Source: Yersinia kristensenii (lineage in GTDB: Bacteria > Pseudomonadota > Gammaproteobacteria > Enterobacterales > Enterobacteriaceae). From it: DNA of 64,000 nucleotides. Numbering within the stretch: position 1 is the stretch's first letter; each line of letters begins with the position of its first letter. Below the pieces are notes generated by a model that was given only the letters and a program-made list of their open reading frames with translations, was not told where the DNA came from and did no database searches. The stretch is from NCBI RefSeq assembly GCF_900460525.1, contig NZ_UHIY01000001.1:2604001-2668000 (forward strand), in the 5' to 3' direction. Positions 40,789-50,464 of the stretch are shown piece after piece. The position numbers and the translations under genes are program-made.

Positions 40789-41667
40789 CTATCCTTTCAC
40801 TCTATTTTCGTTGATGTCGTGATATTCCTCGCAGGCTTGCAAGGTATTTTGTATCAGTGTTGCAACAGTCATCGGCCCGACGCCACCGGGAACCGGTGTA
40901 ATCCAACCCGCACGCTCAACGGCGACATCAAATTCTACATCGCCGACTACTTTACCACTTTCCAGGCGGTTAATGCCGACATCAATCACGATAGCACCGG
41001 GTTTTATCCACTCGCCGGGAATAAAACCGGGTTTACCCACGGCAACGATTAATAAATCTGCATTTTCGACATGTTGGCGCAAATTCTTGGTAAACCGATG
41101 TGTAACGGTAGTCGTACAACCCGCTAGCAACAGCTCAAGGCTCATCGGGCGACCAACAATATTGGATGCTCCCACGACGACAGCGTTTAGGCCGTAAGTT
41201 GGGATGTCATAACGCTCTAGCAGTGTCACGATGCCGCGAGGGGTGCAAGGGCGTAGCTTTGGTGCGCGCTGACACAAACGACCCACGTTGTATGGATGGA
41301 AGCCATCCACGTCTTTATCCGGATGAATACGTTCCAGAACTTTGACATTATCAATACCCGCGGGCAGTGGCAGTTGCACCAGAATCCCATCGATTTCACT
41401 ATCACCATTCAGGGAATCAATTAATGCTAACAGCTCAGCTTCCGTGGTGGTCATCGGCAGGTCATAAGAGCGGGACACGAAACCCACTTCTTCACATGCC
41501 TTACGTTTACTGGCGACATAAATTTGTGAGGCTGGATTTTCACCTACTAACACAACAGCAAGACCTGGGGCACGTTTACCCGCAGCTAAACGTTTCTGTA
41601 CCAACGCAGCTACTTCGTTTCGTACCTGCTGCGCAATCGTTTTACCATCTATAATTTTCGCTGACAT
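40789..41667 (-). CDS. folD: bifunctional methylenetetrahydrofolate dehydrogenase/cyclohydrolase
   Basis: 292 residues. [29 protein letters not shown] contains the conserved Y-x3-K active site. Next come [10 protein letters not shown], the DVDGFHP substrate loop and the NADP-binding [13 protein letters not shown]. It makes 10-formyl-THF for purine synthesis. Operon with ybcJ. Immediately upstream lies the divergent tRNA-Arg gene, as in E. coli. Confidence 0.96.
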   Translation of the reverse strand: MSAKIIDGKTIAQQVRNEVAALVQKRLAAGKRAPGLAVVLVGENPASQIYVASKRKACEEVGFVSRSYDLPMTTTEAELLALIDSLNGDSEIDGILVQLPLPAGIDNVKVLERIHPDKDVDGFHPYNVGRLCQRAPKLRPCTPRGIVTLLERYDIPTYGLNAVVVGASNIVGRPMSLELLLAGCTTTVTHRFTKNLRQHVENADLLIVAVGKPGFIPGEWIKPGAIVIDVGINRLESGKVVGDVEFDVAVERAGWITPVPGGVGPMTVATLIQNTLQACEEYHDINENRVKG

Positions 41668-41800
41668 CAGTGGAAGGGTCCATCAATTAAAAAAGCGGGA
41701 ATCAGCCTATTTTGTCAGAAGCGGGGCGTGCTGTCAGGCGTATAATAACGATTAATTAACGATTAAATAGCCAGTTGATAAACCGTAAGGCGAAAAGCCA

Positions 41801-41828
41801 TTGACTCAAAGGCGACTGCCCGTATAAT
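41801..41828 (+). promoter_or_regulatory. tRNA-Arg promoter
   Basis: TTGACT (41801-41806), 16-bp spacer, perfect TATAAT (41823-41828), then a C-rich discriminator. It lies 52 bp before the tRNA. Confidence 0.8.
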
Positions 41829-41880
41829 CCAACCCGCAACTGACTACCAGCAGCGTTCTATGCTGCGGTAAATATCAAAT

Positions 41881-41957
41881 GCGCCCTTAGCTCAGTTGGA
41901 TAGAGCAACGGCCTTCTAAGCCGTAGGTCACAGGTTCGAGCCCTGTAGGGCGTACCA
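41881..41957 (+). tRNA. argU: tRNA-Arg (anticodon TCT)
   Basis: 77 nt including encoded CCA. The acceptor GCGCCCT pairs with AGGGCGT with one G-T wobble; the anticodon stem ACGGC/GCCGT (41908-41912, 41920-41924) holds loop CTTCTAA with anticodon TCT at 41915-41917; the T-arm has GTTCGAG. Nearly identical to E. coli argU, a well-known integration site; remains of an integrated element follow directly. Confidence 0.97.
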
Positions 41958-42052
41958 TCTTTACGTCTCCTGAAGTCTATCTAAGTCCATAAATCCCTTA
42001 TATAATCAGTATCTCTGGAACTTCCTAGTATCCCTACGCTTATCCACATCTA

Positions 42053-42113
42053 CTGAGTTTTATAGATAGTTGGGGGTATAAATGGAGGTAAGTCTAGGTT
42101 CAATGGAATGAGA
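42053..42113. repeat. integrase-leader repeat, copy 1
   Basis: About 60 bp just before the first integrase remnant. Closely resembles 44210-44272 (shared blocks ATAGTTGG, GGTATAAATGG, GGTAAGT, AGGTTCAATGG). May be arm or att-type DNA of related integrating elements. Confidence 0.6.
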
Positions 42114-42122
42114 TACCCCCAC

Positions 42123-42292
42123 ATGAAACTAAACGCCCGGCAAGTGGATACCGCAAAGCGAAAAGAGAAACCTTATAAGCTCTCCGACGGCGGCGGATTA
42201 TTTTTTTAGTAAACACAAATGGTTCACGTTACTGGCGGTTGAAATATCGGATTGCTGGAAAAGAAAAGCTGCTATCAATCGGGGTCTATTAA
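42123..42292 (+). pseudogene. tyrosine integrase N-terminal remnant (P4 type)
   Basis: ATG 42123 begins MKLNARQVDTAKRKEKPYK, then a glycine-rich DGGG stretch typical of P4-like integrases. In a T-run (42201-42207) one base is missing: the frame stops at TAG, but the next frame continues VNTNGSRYWRLKYRIAGKEK, the following family block, and stops at TAA 42290-42292. No catalytic domain is left. Right after tRNA-Arg, as expected for an element inserted there. Confidence 0.8.
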
Positions 42293-42654
42293 TGAGTATG
42301 GAGTGAGGTCTCCTGGTGTGGTATTGCCCCAACAGCCCACTAATCCGAGCCATGAAAGCACAAATGTCATCGAAAGCATGATTCCAAACAAGCCCGATTC
42401 AATTTTAAATCCGATTAATAACAGTGTGCGAGGTATCAGTGATATCTCACGGGGGATAGGAGAAGAAAAGACAGAAATTGAACTTACGTTGATTTCTGAC
42501 AAAACCGGTGAACGACAAAAAGTCTCCGTTCAAAAGGGGGCGAAAATATCAACATCGATGAATTATTCATAATACTCAATAATGAAATATAGTGATGAAG
42601 TCATAGTCATACAGTGATAAATTGCGGGTAAAATGATATGTAAAGGTGTGAGTT

Positions 42655-43399
42655 ATGAAATGGCTATTGTCAGTTATATCTTTTATCTCATTTTTAGCTA
42701 TGGAAAGGATGTTGATAATATTTGTCAAAAAATTGCTAAGCAAGGCGCGGGAGATAAAATTTCATTTCCCGCAATAAATATACAATCCGCAGAGAAATAC
42801 GATCGGATAATATGTTGTCAAGGGAAGGGTATAAAACATTATGTGGCGAAAAAATAAAATATTCCAGATTATGATAGTGATGTGATTATTGTCACTTCAT
42901 CTTGGGCTACACACAAAAATAATAAAGCATATTTTACCATCCTAAATATATCTAATGGCATTTCTTACATAGACTAGATTGCTCTGGGGGATGGTTTTCC
43001 CTTAAAACCAATTTGGTATCCATTATTGATTTGAAAAAGACACATCCAAATGTATTACTTGTTACTTTTGATTTAAAAGGTCTCGGACTTTCAACCAATA
43101 AAGAGTACCACTATGTCTTTTTTAACGTAACGGCAGGGATGAAAGATGGTAGTACTGAATTTTTGGGTGGGTATCGTTTTTTAGATAAAAAGAATGATGA
43201 CAATCATATATCAGATTTGAAAAAAATAACTGATAGGAAAATACATTACGTCAGAGATGATGGTACCTTAACTATAAGGTTTCTCAATGAGAAAGGTCAT
43301 AAATATGACGGGGAAATTATCGATAATGACGGCCAGAGATTATGCGATTTAGACACCACAGTGCGAGGATGGGCTGTGTGGAGCGAATGTATTAATTAA
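42655..43399 (+). pseudogene. broken secreted-protein gene of the island
   Basis: ATG 42655 opens a signal-peptide-like MKWLLSVISFISFLA, but the mature-like part (YGKDVDNICQKIAKQ...) continues in another frame. That frame is interrupted by TAA at 42855-42857, resumes as IPDYDSDVIIVTSSW, and shifts again near 42970. It then joins DCSGGWFSLKTN and a 128-codon open stretch to 43399 ending GWAVWSECIN. Read together these make one protein of roughly 245 residues with two frameshifts and one nonsense codon. No family recognised. The pieces could also be unrelated short frames. Confidence 0.5.
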
Positions 43400-43667
43400 A
43401 AATAATAGCTGAAGATACTGTCCCGCCTTGTGCGTTTTTTTTCATTTCAGGAGGGTATAAATGATTACTGATCAGCAATGCACTTTCTGATTTATTCGGT
43501 ATATCTATTAGCGTGTCGAACCTTTCGTGATGCTCAGCTGGCGATGGAAGGCAAGAAATGGCCAAAGCGATAAATAGGTAATTCTGATTTCGGAGCCAAC
43601 TCAATTGAGAGCTATTTTCACAACGGCTCTCTTGGTATCATAAAAAATTAATAATTCTTACGGATAT

Positions 43668-43988
43668 TTATACGCACTGGAAAGTCAGACGAGCAACACC
43701 ATTCACGAGTAAATGAGTATCTATATCAGTCTTCACTTCTTTCATGGCTTTATTTTGTGCCCGACAAAAATCTGACGCTTTTTTGTTGGCCGTGCCAATA
43801 GCACCTTTAATTCGACCTGCTGCAGGTGCTGCTTCAACTTCAGTGAAGTAATCCCCATTATCTAGTTTTTTTACATCTGCTTGATATGTTAAACCAATGC
43901 CGTGAAACTGTGTTTTGTCATTTTGCACTGCACACCCACTTAAAATGGCACTAAATACAATGGTTGCTGTAATGATTGAAATTTTCAA
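43668..43988 (-). CDS. small putative lipoprotein
   Basis: 106 residues. N-terminus MKISIITATIVFSAILSGCAV is a clear lipoprotein signal with lipobox LSGC, cysteine 19 being the predicted lipidated residue. The rest is polar with two further cysteines (FCRAQNK and the C-terminal FQCV). No family recognised; it reads as an intact gene between the two integrase remnants. Likely island cargo. Its leader is AT-rich with no clear promoter. Confidence 0.7.
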   Translation of the reverse strand: MKISIITATIVFSAILSGCAVQNDKTQFHGIGLTYQADVKKLDNGDYFTEVEAAPAAGRIKGAIGTANKKASDFCRAQNKAMKEVKTDIDTHLLVNGVARLTFQCV

Positions 43989-44300
43989 GTGAAAAGGTTC
44001 CTTTGTATGTTTAGTAGGGCTTTATTTTACAATAAGTAATGAAATAATAATTAAATGAATGATGATTTATTTATCGAACTGTTTTTATATGATTGAATTT
44101 TATATTTATTTTAATATTTAAAAATGTAGACTGACTAGTGGCTGAGACTTTACCAATTCGCAGGAAATTCTAAAAATGACCAAACCAGATTGGGAGGCCA
44201 CCCATACTCACTGTATTCTATCGATAGTTGGAGGTATAAATGGCGGTAAGTTCAGGTTCAATGGGATCTTATATCAACAGCCAGCAATCAAGAGCTACAA
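43989..44300. other. AT-rich island spacer
   Basis: No gene supported. Contains the second integrase-leader repeat at 44210-44272; the remainder is AT-rich with no recognised signal. Confidence 0.5.
44210..44272. repeat. integrase-leader repeat, copy 2
   Basis: Similar to 42053-42113 over about 60 bp and likewise placed 30-90 bp before an integrase start. The two copies are about 2.16 kb apart in direct orientation. Confidence 0.6.
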
Positions 44301-44408
44301 ATGGCATTAACCGGTGTAAAGGTAAGAAGTGCAAAGCCAGCGGACAAGCTTTATAAATTTACCGATGGCGAGTGAATGTATTTAATGGTTTGTAACGGCC
44401 AACTAAAA
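44301..44408 (+). pseudogene. second tyrosine integrase N-terminal remnant
   Basis: ATG 44301 begins MALTGVKVRSAKPADKLYK then FTDGE, the start block of P4-like integrases. TGA at 44373-44375 replaces a glycine codon, after which the frame continues MYLMVCNGQ as in intact relatives. Nothing of the rest of the gene remains. Different in sequence from the first remnant, so probably from a different element. Confidence 0.72.
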
Positions 44409-44564
44409 CCGGACTCTGATTTAGGCACATTGTTGTAGTCGACGTTAAAAGTATTCTTGATGTGTTGAACTCATATTTTAGTGATGTAACTCGTTTTTGA
44501 AAAAAAACTGAGACTGACTATCACTTTAGAAAATCAAACTGGAATACAAATTTCCCCTTTTGTT

Positions 44565-44640
44565 TTGACATTATATATGAAAAATCGAATGTATAATTGA
44601 CAGCAGAAACAATCTGATTATCATTAGAGCTGATAATCAG
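44565..44640 (+). promoter_or_regulatory. arsR promoter/operator region
   Basis: Perfect TATAAT at 44592-44597; TTGACA at 44565-44570 is 21 bp away, too far for a normal promoter, so the -35 is uncertain. The motif ATATATGAAAAATC (44573-44586) recalls ArsR sites, and a perfect inverted repeat CTGATTATCA / TGATAATCAG (44614-44623, 44631-44640) ends at the ribosome-binding GGAG. Confidence 0.5.
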
Positions 44641-44649
44641 GAGATAGCT

Positions 44650-45000
44650 ATGTCACTTACCGCCCTACAACTCTTCAAAAACCTATCCGATGAAACCCGT
44701 CTGGGCATTGTGTTACTGCTTAAGGAGATGGGAGAGTTGTGCGTGTGTGATCTCTGTTCGGCGCTGGAGCAGTCACAACCCAAGATTTCCCGTCATCTGG
44801 CAATGCTCCGTGAGAGTGGGTTATTGCTGGATCGCAAACAGGGGAAGTGGGTTCATTATCGCTTATCTCCACATATCCCTTCGTGGGCCGCCCAAGTTAT
44901 TGAGCAAGCTTGGTTAAGCCAACAGGACGACGTACAGCTCATCGCTCGCCAACTGGTATCGTCAAACTGTTCTGGTAGTGGTAAAGCTGTTTGTATCTAA
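44650..45000 (+). CDS. arsR: arsenic-responsive repressor ArsR
   Basis: 116-residue ArsR/SmtB winged-helix repressor. LCVCDLCSAL holds the three As(III) cysteines (C-x-C-x2-C) next to the recognition helix region QSQPKISRHLAMLRESGLL. Very close to E. coli chromosomal ArsR, also at the C-terminus (NCSGSGK). Represses the ars operon until arsenite or antimonite binds. A 174-bp spacer separates it from arsB; there is no arsD, arsA or arsH. Confidence 0.95.
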   Translation: MSLTALQLFKNLSDETRLGIVLLLKEMGELCVCDLCSALEQSQPKISRHLAMLRESGLLLDRKQGKWVHYRLSPHIPSWAAQVIEQAWLSQQDDVQLIARQLVSSNCSGSGKAVCI

Positions 45001-45174
45001 AAAATTTGCCTAAACATATATGATTTTTCAAATATGATGTATTGGGGATGAAAACGTTAACGGTGTTTGATCCGGCAATATGTGCAGTACCGGAGTCTGT
45101 CGACAAACTCAGACAGATCGCAGGTTGATTTTTAATGTATACAGGGCAGTCATGCTGCTCTGTCAGGAGGTTTT

Positions 45175-46464
45175 ATGTTACTGGCAGGCGCAATTTTCAT
45201 CCTGACCATCGTGTTGGTTATCTGGCAGCCGAAAGGGTTAGGGATTGGCTGGAGCGCCATGTTAGGCGCGATACTGGCACTCATCTCTGGTGTCGTACAC
45301 ATTGCCGATATTCCAGTGGTATGGAATATCGTCTGGAACGCTACAGCAACCTTTATTGCCGTGATTATCATCAGCTTGCTACTGGATGAGTCTGGCTTTT
45401 TTGAATGGGCAGCATTGCATGTTTCCCGTTGGGGAAAGGGCCGTGGCCGCCTGTTGTTCACTTATATCATTCTGCTCGGTGCGGCGGTGGCAGCGCTATT
45501 TGCCAATGATGGTGCGGCTCTCATTCTGACACCGATCGTTATTGCCATGCTGCTGGCGCTTGGGTTCAGTAAAAGCGCTACGCTGGCTTTCGTTATGGCT
45601 GCAGGGTTTATTGCCGATACCGCCAGTCTGCCACTTATTGTGTCAAATCTGGTCAATATTGTTTCGGCTGACTTTTTCTCTCTGGGATTCACAGAATATG
45701 CATCTGTTATGGTACCGGTGGATATTGCCGCCATTATTGCCACACTGGTGATGCTGCACCTGTTCTTCCGCAAAGATATCCCACCGACCTATGACCTGAA
45801 CCGACTGAAAGAACCTGCGCTCGCTATCAAAGATCCGGCGACGTTCAGAACTGGCTGGGTTGTATTAATCTTTCTACTGATAGGTTTTTTTGTTCTTGAG
45901 CCGTTGGGTATTCCGGTCAGCGCTATTGCGGCGGTAGGGGCAGTAATCCTCTTTGTCGTTGCTAAAAGAGGCCATGCTATTAACACCGGTAAAGTGCTGC
46001 GTGGTGCGCCGTGGCAGATTGTGATTTTCTCGCTGGGAATGTATCTGGTGGTCTATGGTTTGCGTAATGCCGGGCTAACAGAATATCTCTCTGGCGTGTT
46101 GAATTTACTCGCCGACCAGGGGCTTTGGGCCGCCACATTTGGCACGGGGTTCCTGACAGCATTCCTGTCATCCATCATGAACAACATGCCTACCGTGCTG
46201 GTTGGCGCATTATCGATCGATGGAAGCACCGCATCAGGTGTTATCAAACAAGCGATGATTTATGCCAATGTCATTGGTTGTGATCTGGGGCCTAAAATTA
46301 CCCCTATTGGTAGCCTGGCAACACTGCTCTGGTTGCACGTACTTTCACAGAAGAATATGACCATCACGTGGGGATACTATTTCCGCACCGGGATTATCAT
46401 GACTCTGCCGGTGCTGTTTGTAACGCTGGCCGCGCTGGCGCTACGTCTCTCTTTCGCTTTGTAA
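45175..46464 (+). CDS. arsB: arsenite/antimonite efflux pump ArsB
   Basis: 429-residue inner-membrane protein with about 12 membrane segments; the family extrudes As(OH)3/Sb(OH)3 by proton exchange. Length and N-terminus ([21 protein letters not shown]) are those of E. coli ArsB. AGGAGG at about 45164-45169 precedes the ATG. Followed after 12 bp by arsC. Confidence 0.95.
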   Translation: MLLAGAIFILTIVLVIWQPKGLGIGWSAMLGAILALISGVVHIADIPVVWNIVWNATATFIAVIIISLLLDESGFFEWAALHVSRWGKGRGRLLFTYIILLGAAVAALFANDGAALILTPIVIAMLLALGFSKSATLAFVMAAGFIADTASLPLIVSNLVNIVSADFFSLGFTEYASVMVPVDIAAIIATLVMLHLFFRKDIPPTYDLNRLKEPALAIKDPATFRTGWVVLIFLLIGFFVLEPLGIPVSAIAAVGAVILFVVAKRGHAINTGKVLRGAPWQIVIFSLGMYLVVYGLRNAGLTEYLSGVLNLLADQGLWAATFGTGFLTAFLSSIMNNMPTVLVGALSIDGSTASGVIKQAMIYANVIGCDLGPKITPIGSLATLLWLHVLSQKNMTITWGYYFRTGIIMTLPVLFVTLAALALRLSFAL

Positions 46465-46476
46465 TGAGATACTGAT

Positions 46477-46902
46477 ATGAGCAACATTACTATCTATCAC
46501 AACCCAGCCTGCGGCACATCGCGTAATACGCTGGAGATGATCTGTAACAGCGGTGCTGAGCCGACTGTTATCCATTATCTTGAGACACCACCTTCCCGCG
46601 ATGAACTGGTCAAACTTATTGCGGATATGGGCATCACAGTACGGGCATTGCTGCGTAAAAATGTAGAACCGTATGAAACGTTAGAGCTTGCCGAAGACCG
46701 TTTTACTGACGATCAGATGATCGACTTTATGCTGCAACATCCCATCCTGATTAATCGTCCGATTGTGGTGACGCCGCTTGGAACCAGGCTGTGCCGTCCT
46801 TCAGAAGAGGTTCTGGATATTCTGCCGGAGGTACAGAAAGGTGCTTTTACTAAGGAAGATGGTGAAAGAGTCGTTGATGACCAAGGTAACCGATTGAAAT
46901 AA
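46477..46902 (+). CDS. arsC: glutaredoxin-dependent arsenate reductase ArsC
   Basis: 141 residues. Active-site HNPACGTSRNTL with catalytic Cys12 and the downstream arginines (LINRPIVVTPLGTRLCRP) of the R773-type family. Converts arsenate to arsenite for ArsB. Same length as the E. coli enzyme. Ends the three-gene operon; only a weak GACAAG/CTTGTC hairpin is seen just after the stop. Confidence 0.96.
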   Translation: MSNITIYHNPACGTSRNTLEMICNSGAEPTVIHYLETPPSRDELVKLIADMGITVRALLRKNVEPYETLELAEDRFTDDQMIDFMLQHPILINRPIVVTPLGTRLCRPSEEVLDILPEVQKGAFTKEDGERVVDDQGNRLK

Positions 46903-47177
46903 AAGATTAAGGGGACAAGCGCCTCCTTGTCTGTGACTTCGCTATGTCTGCCAGCAGGTCAATACCAACAGGTTCTTCGCTCTGTAGCTGTGTTATTGTT
47001 TTGCTGGCTTTGCAGGGGCAGATTGCTGCCGATATCCGCTTCTGCCTCCCACTGGTAGTATTACTTCCCCGTTATAACCCCCCCAAAAATTAGACGTAAA
47101 TATCACTTATGTTTTTTGTGGGCTTGCCGTTAATATCTTGATTAAAAGAGAAAATTGAAATGTAAAAAGGAACCATA

Positions 47178-49562
47178 ATGCACGAGAACAATATTGCGTT
47201 GCTGTGTAGTGAGGCGGAAAGATTATTGCAGCTTAACATTCACTTGCTGAACAAAATGCTCGAAGAACCCAATGTTCTCGTCGACAATATGCAAAGCAGT
47301 AAAGAGCAATTATTTAATAAAAACAAAGCAATAAAAAGAATTGAAGAATTGCAGGGCGAGCAAACAAAAATCACTCGTAAAGAAATGGTGCTTGCTGTTG
47401 TCGGTACCATGAAAGCCGGTAAATCCACCACGATTAACGCGATTGTCGGTAAAGAAGTCCTCCCTAATCGAAACCGGCCAATGACCTCTATTCCCACCCT
47501 GATTCGCCATGTGCCGGGGAAAATCATTCCAGATTTGCAACTTAATAATGTTGAGCCTATCGAGCAATTAATCGTGGCATTGCGTAAAAAAATCACGACT
47601 GATGAAGGCAAAAAGCTGGCTCTTGAACTGAATAACGATCCGGAAAAGCGCAAATTATTAAGTATTGTCACTGATGATACCTGGTTGAAAAAAAACTATT
47701 GTGGTGAAGCCGATATTTTTACTTGTCTGACTTCTCTCAATGATCTGGTGCGTCTGGCCACTGCACTGCGTGTGGAATTCCCCTTTGACGCCTACAAAGA
47801 TGTTCATGAGCTGCCGGTTATCGAAGTTGAATTCAGCCATCTAACGGGAATGGATGATAGCCAGGGCACTCTGACATTACTTGATACACCTGGGCCAAAC
47901 GAAGCTGGGCAGCCGCAGTTACAAGCGATGATGCGTGACCAGTTGCAAAAAGCCTCCGCCGTCCTCGCGGTGTTGGATTACACCCAACTCAACTCGGAAG
48001 CCGATCAGCAGGTCCGTAAAGAATTGAATGATATTGCAGAGGTTGCTGCGGGCCGTCTGTTTGTATTGGTCAATAAATTTGATCAGAAAGATCGCAACAG
48101 CGATGACGCTGAAACGGTTAAACAAACTGTCCCAGCCATGCTAGCCAACGGTGCTTTGAATAGTGACCGTGTTTACCCCGGTTCTTCTCGTCATGCTTAT
48201 CTGGCCAACCGCGCGCGCAGCATAGTGAGTCAGGCGGGTAAACTTTCAATCAGTGAAGAGTGGGTAGAGGATTTTGCTCAGCTAGCGTTCGGTTACACCT
48301 GGGAAGAAGAGGATCTTTTTGATCTGGAGAGTGTCAGTCAGAGTGCCGATAGAATATGGCGCCGTTCATTATTTGATAAATTAATTACTGAAGTGATTCA
48401 AGCTGCGCATGCCAAGGCCGCAGCTCTGGCAGTCGATTCTGCCGCCGCTAAATTGGTGCAGAATGCGGAAAATACCAATGAATATTTGTCAGTACGGCAT
48501 CAGGGATTGCTGACCAGCATTCAAACCTTAAAAGCGCAGATTAATGATTTACTGAGTGATATCAATAATATTGGTACATGTCAGAAAAACGTCGATGACG
48601 AAGTCGGAAGTGCGATGAAGGGGATTACCCGTGAAATCGATACATTGCTAAAGGATGCAGAAAAAACACTTAAAGACTCTCTGAGCCATTACTTCAAAAA
48701 TGGAAAAAGCAAAGAACGAGAAGCATTTGAAGCGCAACTGCCAGCAACTCAAGCTCCCAGAGGGCTTTTCAGTTCTTTCATCAATACCGTGGCAGGCGGT
48801 CAGCGGTCTGCCCCTCGTGATTTTGACCCTAACGAATCGGAAGTAAAATTCGAAGAACAAAGTGAAGCGATTAAATTTATCCAGCAGATCGAAGAGTCTG
48901 TATCCAGCCTGCTGGCTGAGACGGAGACAAAAATCAAACCTACGCTCACTGAGATTGTCGCCAATATTGAAAAAAGCTTCCATGGCACTGCCATGCAGGC
49001 GGTAGAGAATATTGCTCGCCAGATTAACACTCGCCTTGAAGATGATGGTTTTACGGTGAATATTAACTTCCCGAAAGTGAATCAGCTACAGACGAACCTT
49101 GCTGTCAGAACTCGCATGACCAATCTGCTGGAGGAGAAAACTTACAGTGAATCGCGCCGCCGCCGTTCGAGTGGTGCATGGGGTTCCGTCTGCAAATTGT
49201 TTAACACCGATGACTGGGGTTGGGAGGATTACAGTGTCAATGTTACCCGCAGCATGGTGAATATTAAGAAAATTCAGACTGCTGTGGTTGAACAGACCAA
49301 AGAGCATTTTGCTGAGTTGAATCAGACCATTGAAACACACATCAACAAACCTATTCTGCAAGAAATTGAAACTTTCTTCAGCGCGTTCAAAAGTAAGGTC
49401 GAGCAACTGAGAAATACCCTCATTCAGAGTAGGGAAGACCATGAAAACAATCAGCATGAACAGGAACAGCTTACTGAACGCTTGCAGGAACTGAAAAAAC
49501 TCACTCCAGAAATGATTCGTGACAGTAAAGCACTAAAAGAAGAGTTGGAGCCGATGTTGTGA
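47178..49562 (+). CDS. crfC: dynamin-like GTPase, CrfC/RdcA (YjdA) family
   Basis: 794 residues. G1 P-loop GTMKAGKST at 76-84, threonine switch in RPMTSIPTLIRH, G3 DTPGPNEAGQP near 236 and G4 NKFDQKD near 300. Long helical and coiled-coil stretches follow (about 450-560 and 690-794). The GTPase half follows E. coli YjdA closely. In E. coli, YjdA (CrfC) binds the sliding clamp and, renamed RdcA, forms with YjcZ (RdcB) a GTPase system that activates diguanylate cyclase DgcE. First gene of an operon with overlapping junctions. Confidence 0.87.
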   Translation: MHENNIALLCSEAERLLQLNIHLLNKMLEEPNVLVDNMQSSKEQLFNKNKAIKRIEELQGEQTKITRKEMVLAVVGTMKAGKSTTINAIVGKEVLPNRNRPMTSIPTLIRHVPGKIIPDLQLNNVEPIEQLIVALRKKITTDEGKKLALELNNDPEKRKLLSIVTDDTWLKKNYCGEADIFTCLTSLNDLVRLATALRVEFPFDAYKDVHELPVIEVEFSHLTGMDDSQGTLTLLDTPGPNEAGQPQLQAMMRDQLQKASAVLAVLDYTQLNSEADQQVRKELNDIAEVAAGRLFVLVNKFDQKDRNSDDAETVKQTVPAMLANGALNSDRVYPGSSRHAYLANRARSIVSQAGKLSISEEWVEDFAQLAFGYTWEEEDLFDLESVSQSADRIWRRSLFDKLITEVIQAAHAKAAALAVDSAAAKLVQNAENTNEYLSVRHQGLLTSIQTLKAQINDLLSDINNIGTCQKNVDDEVGSAMKGITREIDTLLKDAEKTLKDSLSHYFKNGKSKEREAFEAQLPATQAPRGLFSSFINTVAGGQRSAPRDFDPNESEVKFEEQSEAIKFIQQIEESVSSLLAETETKIKPTLTEIVANIEKSFHGTAMQAVENIARQINTRLEDDGFTVNINFPKVNQLQTNLAVRTRMTNLLEEKTYSESRRRRSSGAWGSVCKLFNTDDWGWEDYSVNVTRSMVNIKKIQTAVVEQTKEHFAELNQTIETHINKPILQEIETFFSAFKSKVEQLRNTLIQSREDHENNQHEQEQLTERLQELKKLTPEMIRDSKALKEELEPML

Positions 49563-50464
49563 TGAACATATTGACTGAAAAATTTCCCGATAATGAGGCA
49601 TGCAAACATCTGGCGTGTCTGCCGGAAAAGTTTATTGTGGATTTTGCCAATGGGATCGACGTGACGCAGGACCATCTGCGTCAGCAAAAAGACCGTAGTT
49701 TTTTCCTGCGAGTCAAAGAGGGGGTTACAGGGCAAGCCTCTTCTCGTCAGCATGCTATTACTGCGTCGCTCGCGGAGGGTGTTCAGGCCTCTCTGACCTG
49801 GCTCACGGAGCTAACCTCATCACTGGCAAGTACCAACTATGCGCTGGCGCAGGTGAATGACAGAGTCACTTCACTCATTAGGGATACCACCGCTATCGCG
49901 CATTATTCGGCGGATACCCGTGAGCAGTTAACAAAACTGGCTGATCAGGTCAACGAAAAGCTCAGTAGACTGGAGCAAGAGCTCAACCGCGTAGATATGC
50001 TCCAACGCGGGCAACTGCATCTGGATCAAATTTTCTCAGCCTGGGGGGCAGGTCGCTATACCGCGCTACCGCTGGCCGGACGGTGTTTTGTTGCATTGGA
50101 AGAACTGCGCTGGGGCGCGTTTGGTGATGTTATTCGTCATGGAGAAACAAAACAGGTGAGCCAGATGATAGACATCCTCAAAAATAAAGCACTGACACAG
50201 CTGGCCCAAGACCACAATAGCCTGGCTGGGGCGCGTCATGATTCTCAAAGTTGGCTGGTGTGGCAAGCTGGTCAGATCCAGCAAAATGACTGGCCGGAAG
50301 TCATTAACTGGATGGCGGATTGGTGTAGCGAGGAGGCTCACCCTATCACTTGGTCTACTACCCAACAATACACCGCCTTGCCGCTACGAATGCCGCGTTT
50401 AAGCTCTGCTGAACGCATTGCTCACAGTATGGTTGATGAAGTCTTTAATCAGGGGGCCGTATGA
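49559..50464 (+). CDS. rdcB: RdcB/YjcZ-family partner of the dynamin-like GTPase
   Basis: 301-residue, mostly helical cytosolic protein with a coiled-coil stretch at about 115-150 (DTREQLTKLADQVNEKLSRLE). Recognised chiefly from its position directly after the crfC/rdcA gene, its size and the start resembling E. coli YjcZ (292 residues). The frame can start at GTG 49559, with GGAG 8 nt upstream and a 4-bp overlap, or at ATG 49562. Its stop overlaps the patatin start (ATGA). Confidence 0.68.
   Translation: MMNILTEKFPDNEACKHLACLPEKFIVDFANGIDVTQDHLRQQKDRSFFLRVKEGVTGQASSRQHAITASLAEGVQASLTWLTELTSSLASTNYALAQVNDRVTSLIRDTTAIAHYSADTREQLTKLADQVNEKLSRLEQELNRVDMLQRGQLHLDQIFSAWGAGRYTALPLAGRCFVALEELRWGAFGDVIRHGETKQVSQMIDILKNKALTQLAQDHNSLAGARHDSQSWLVWQAGQIQQNDWPEVINWMADWCSEEAHPITWSTTQQYTALPLRMPRLSSAERIAHSMVDEVFNQGAV

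Noticed and set aside
42252..42572. 106-codon open frame after the first integrase remnant
   Set aside because: Its start is out-of-frame integrase DNA. The later part reads like protein but has no usable start or recognised family; possibly a fragment of other cargo, not firm enough to list.
43392..43604. 70-codon open frame on the minus strand
   Set aside because: Overlaps the end of the broken secreted-protein gene and has no signal or binding site supporting it.
41881..47177. Direct repeat of the tRNA-Arg 3' end marking the far island border
   Set aside because: No second copy of the T-arm/acceptor sequence was found by eye; only short AGGTTCAA-like matches inside the leader repeats.
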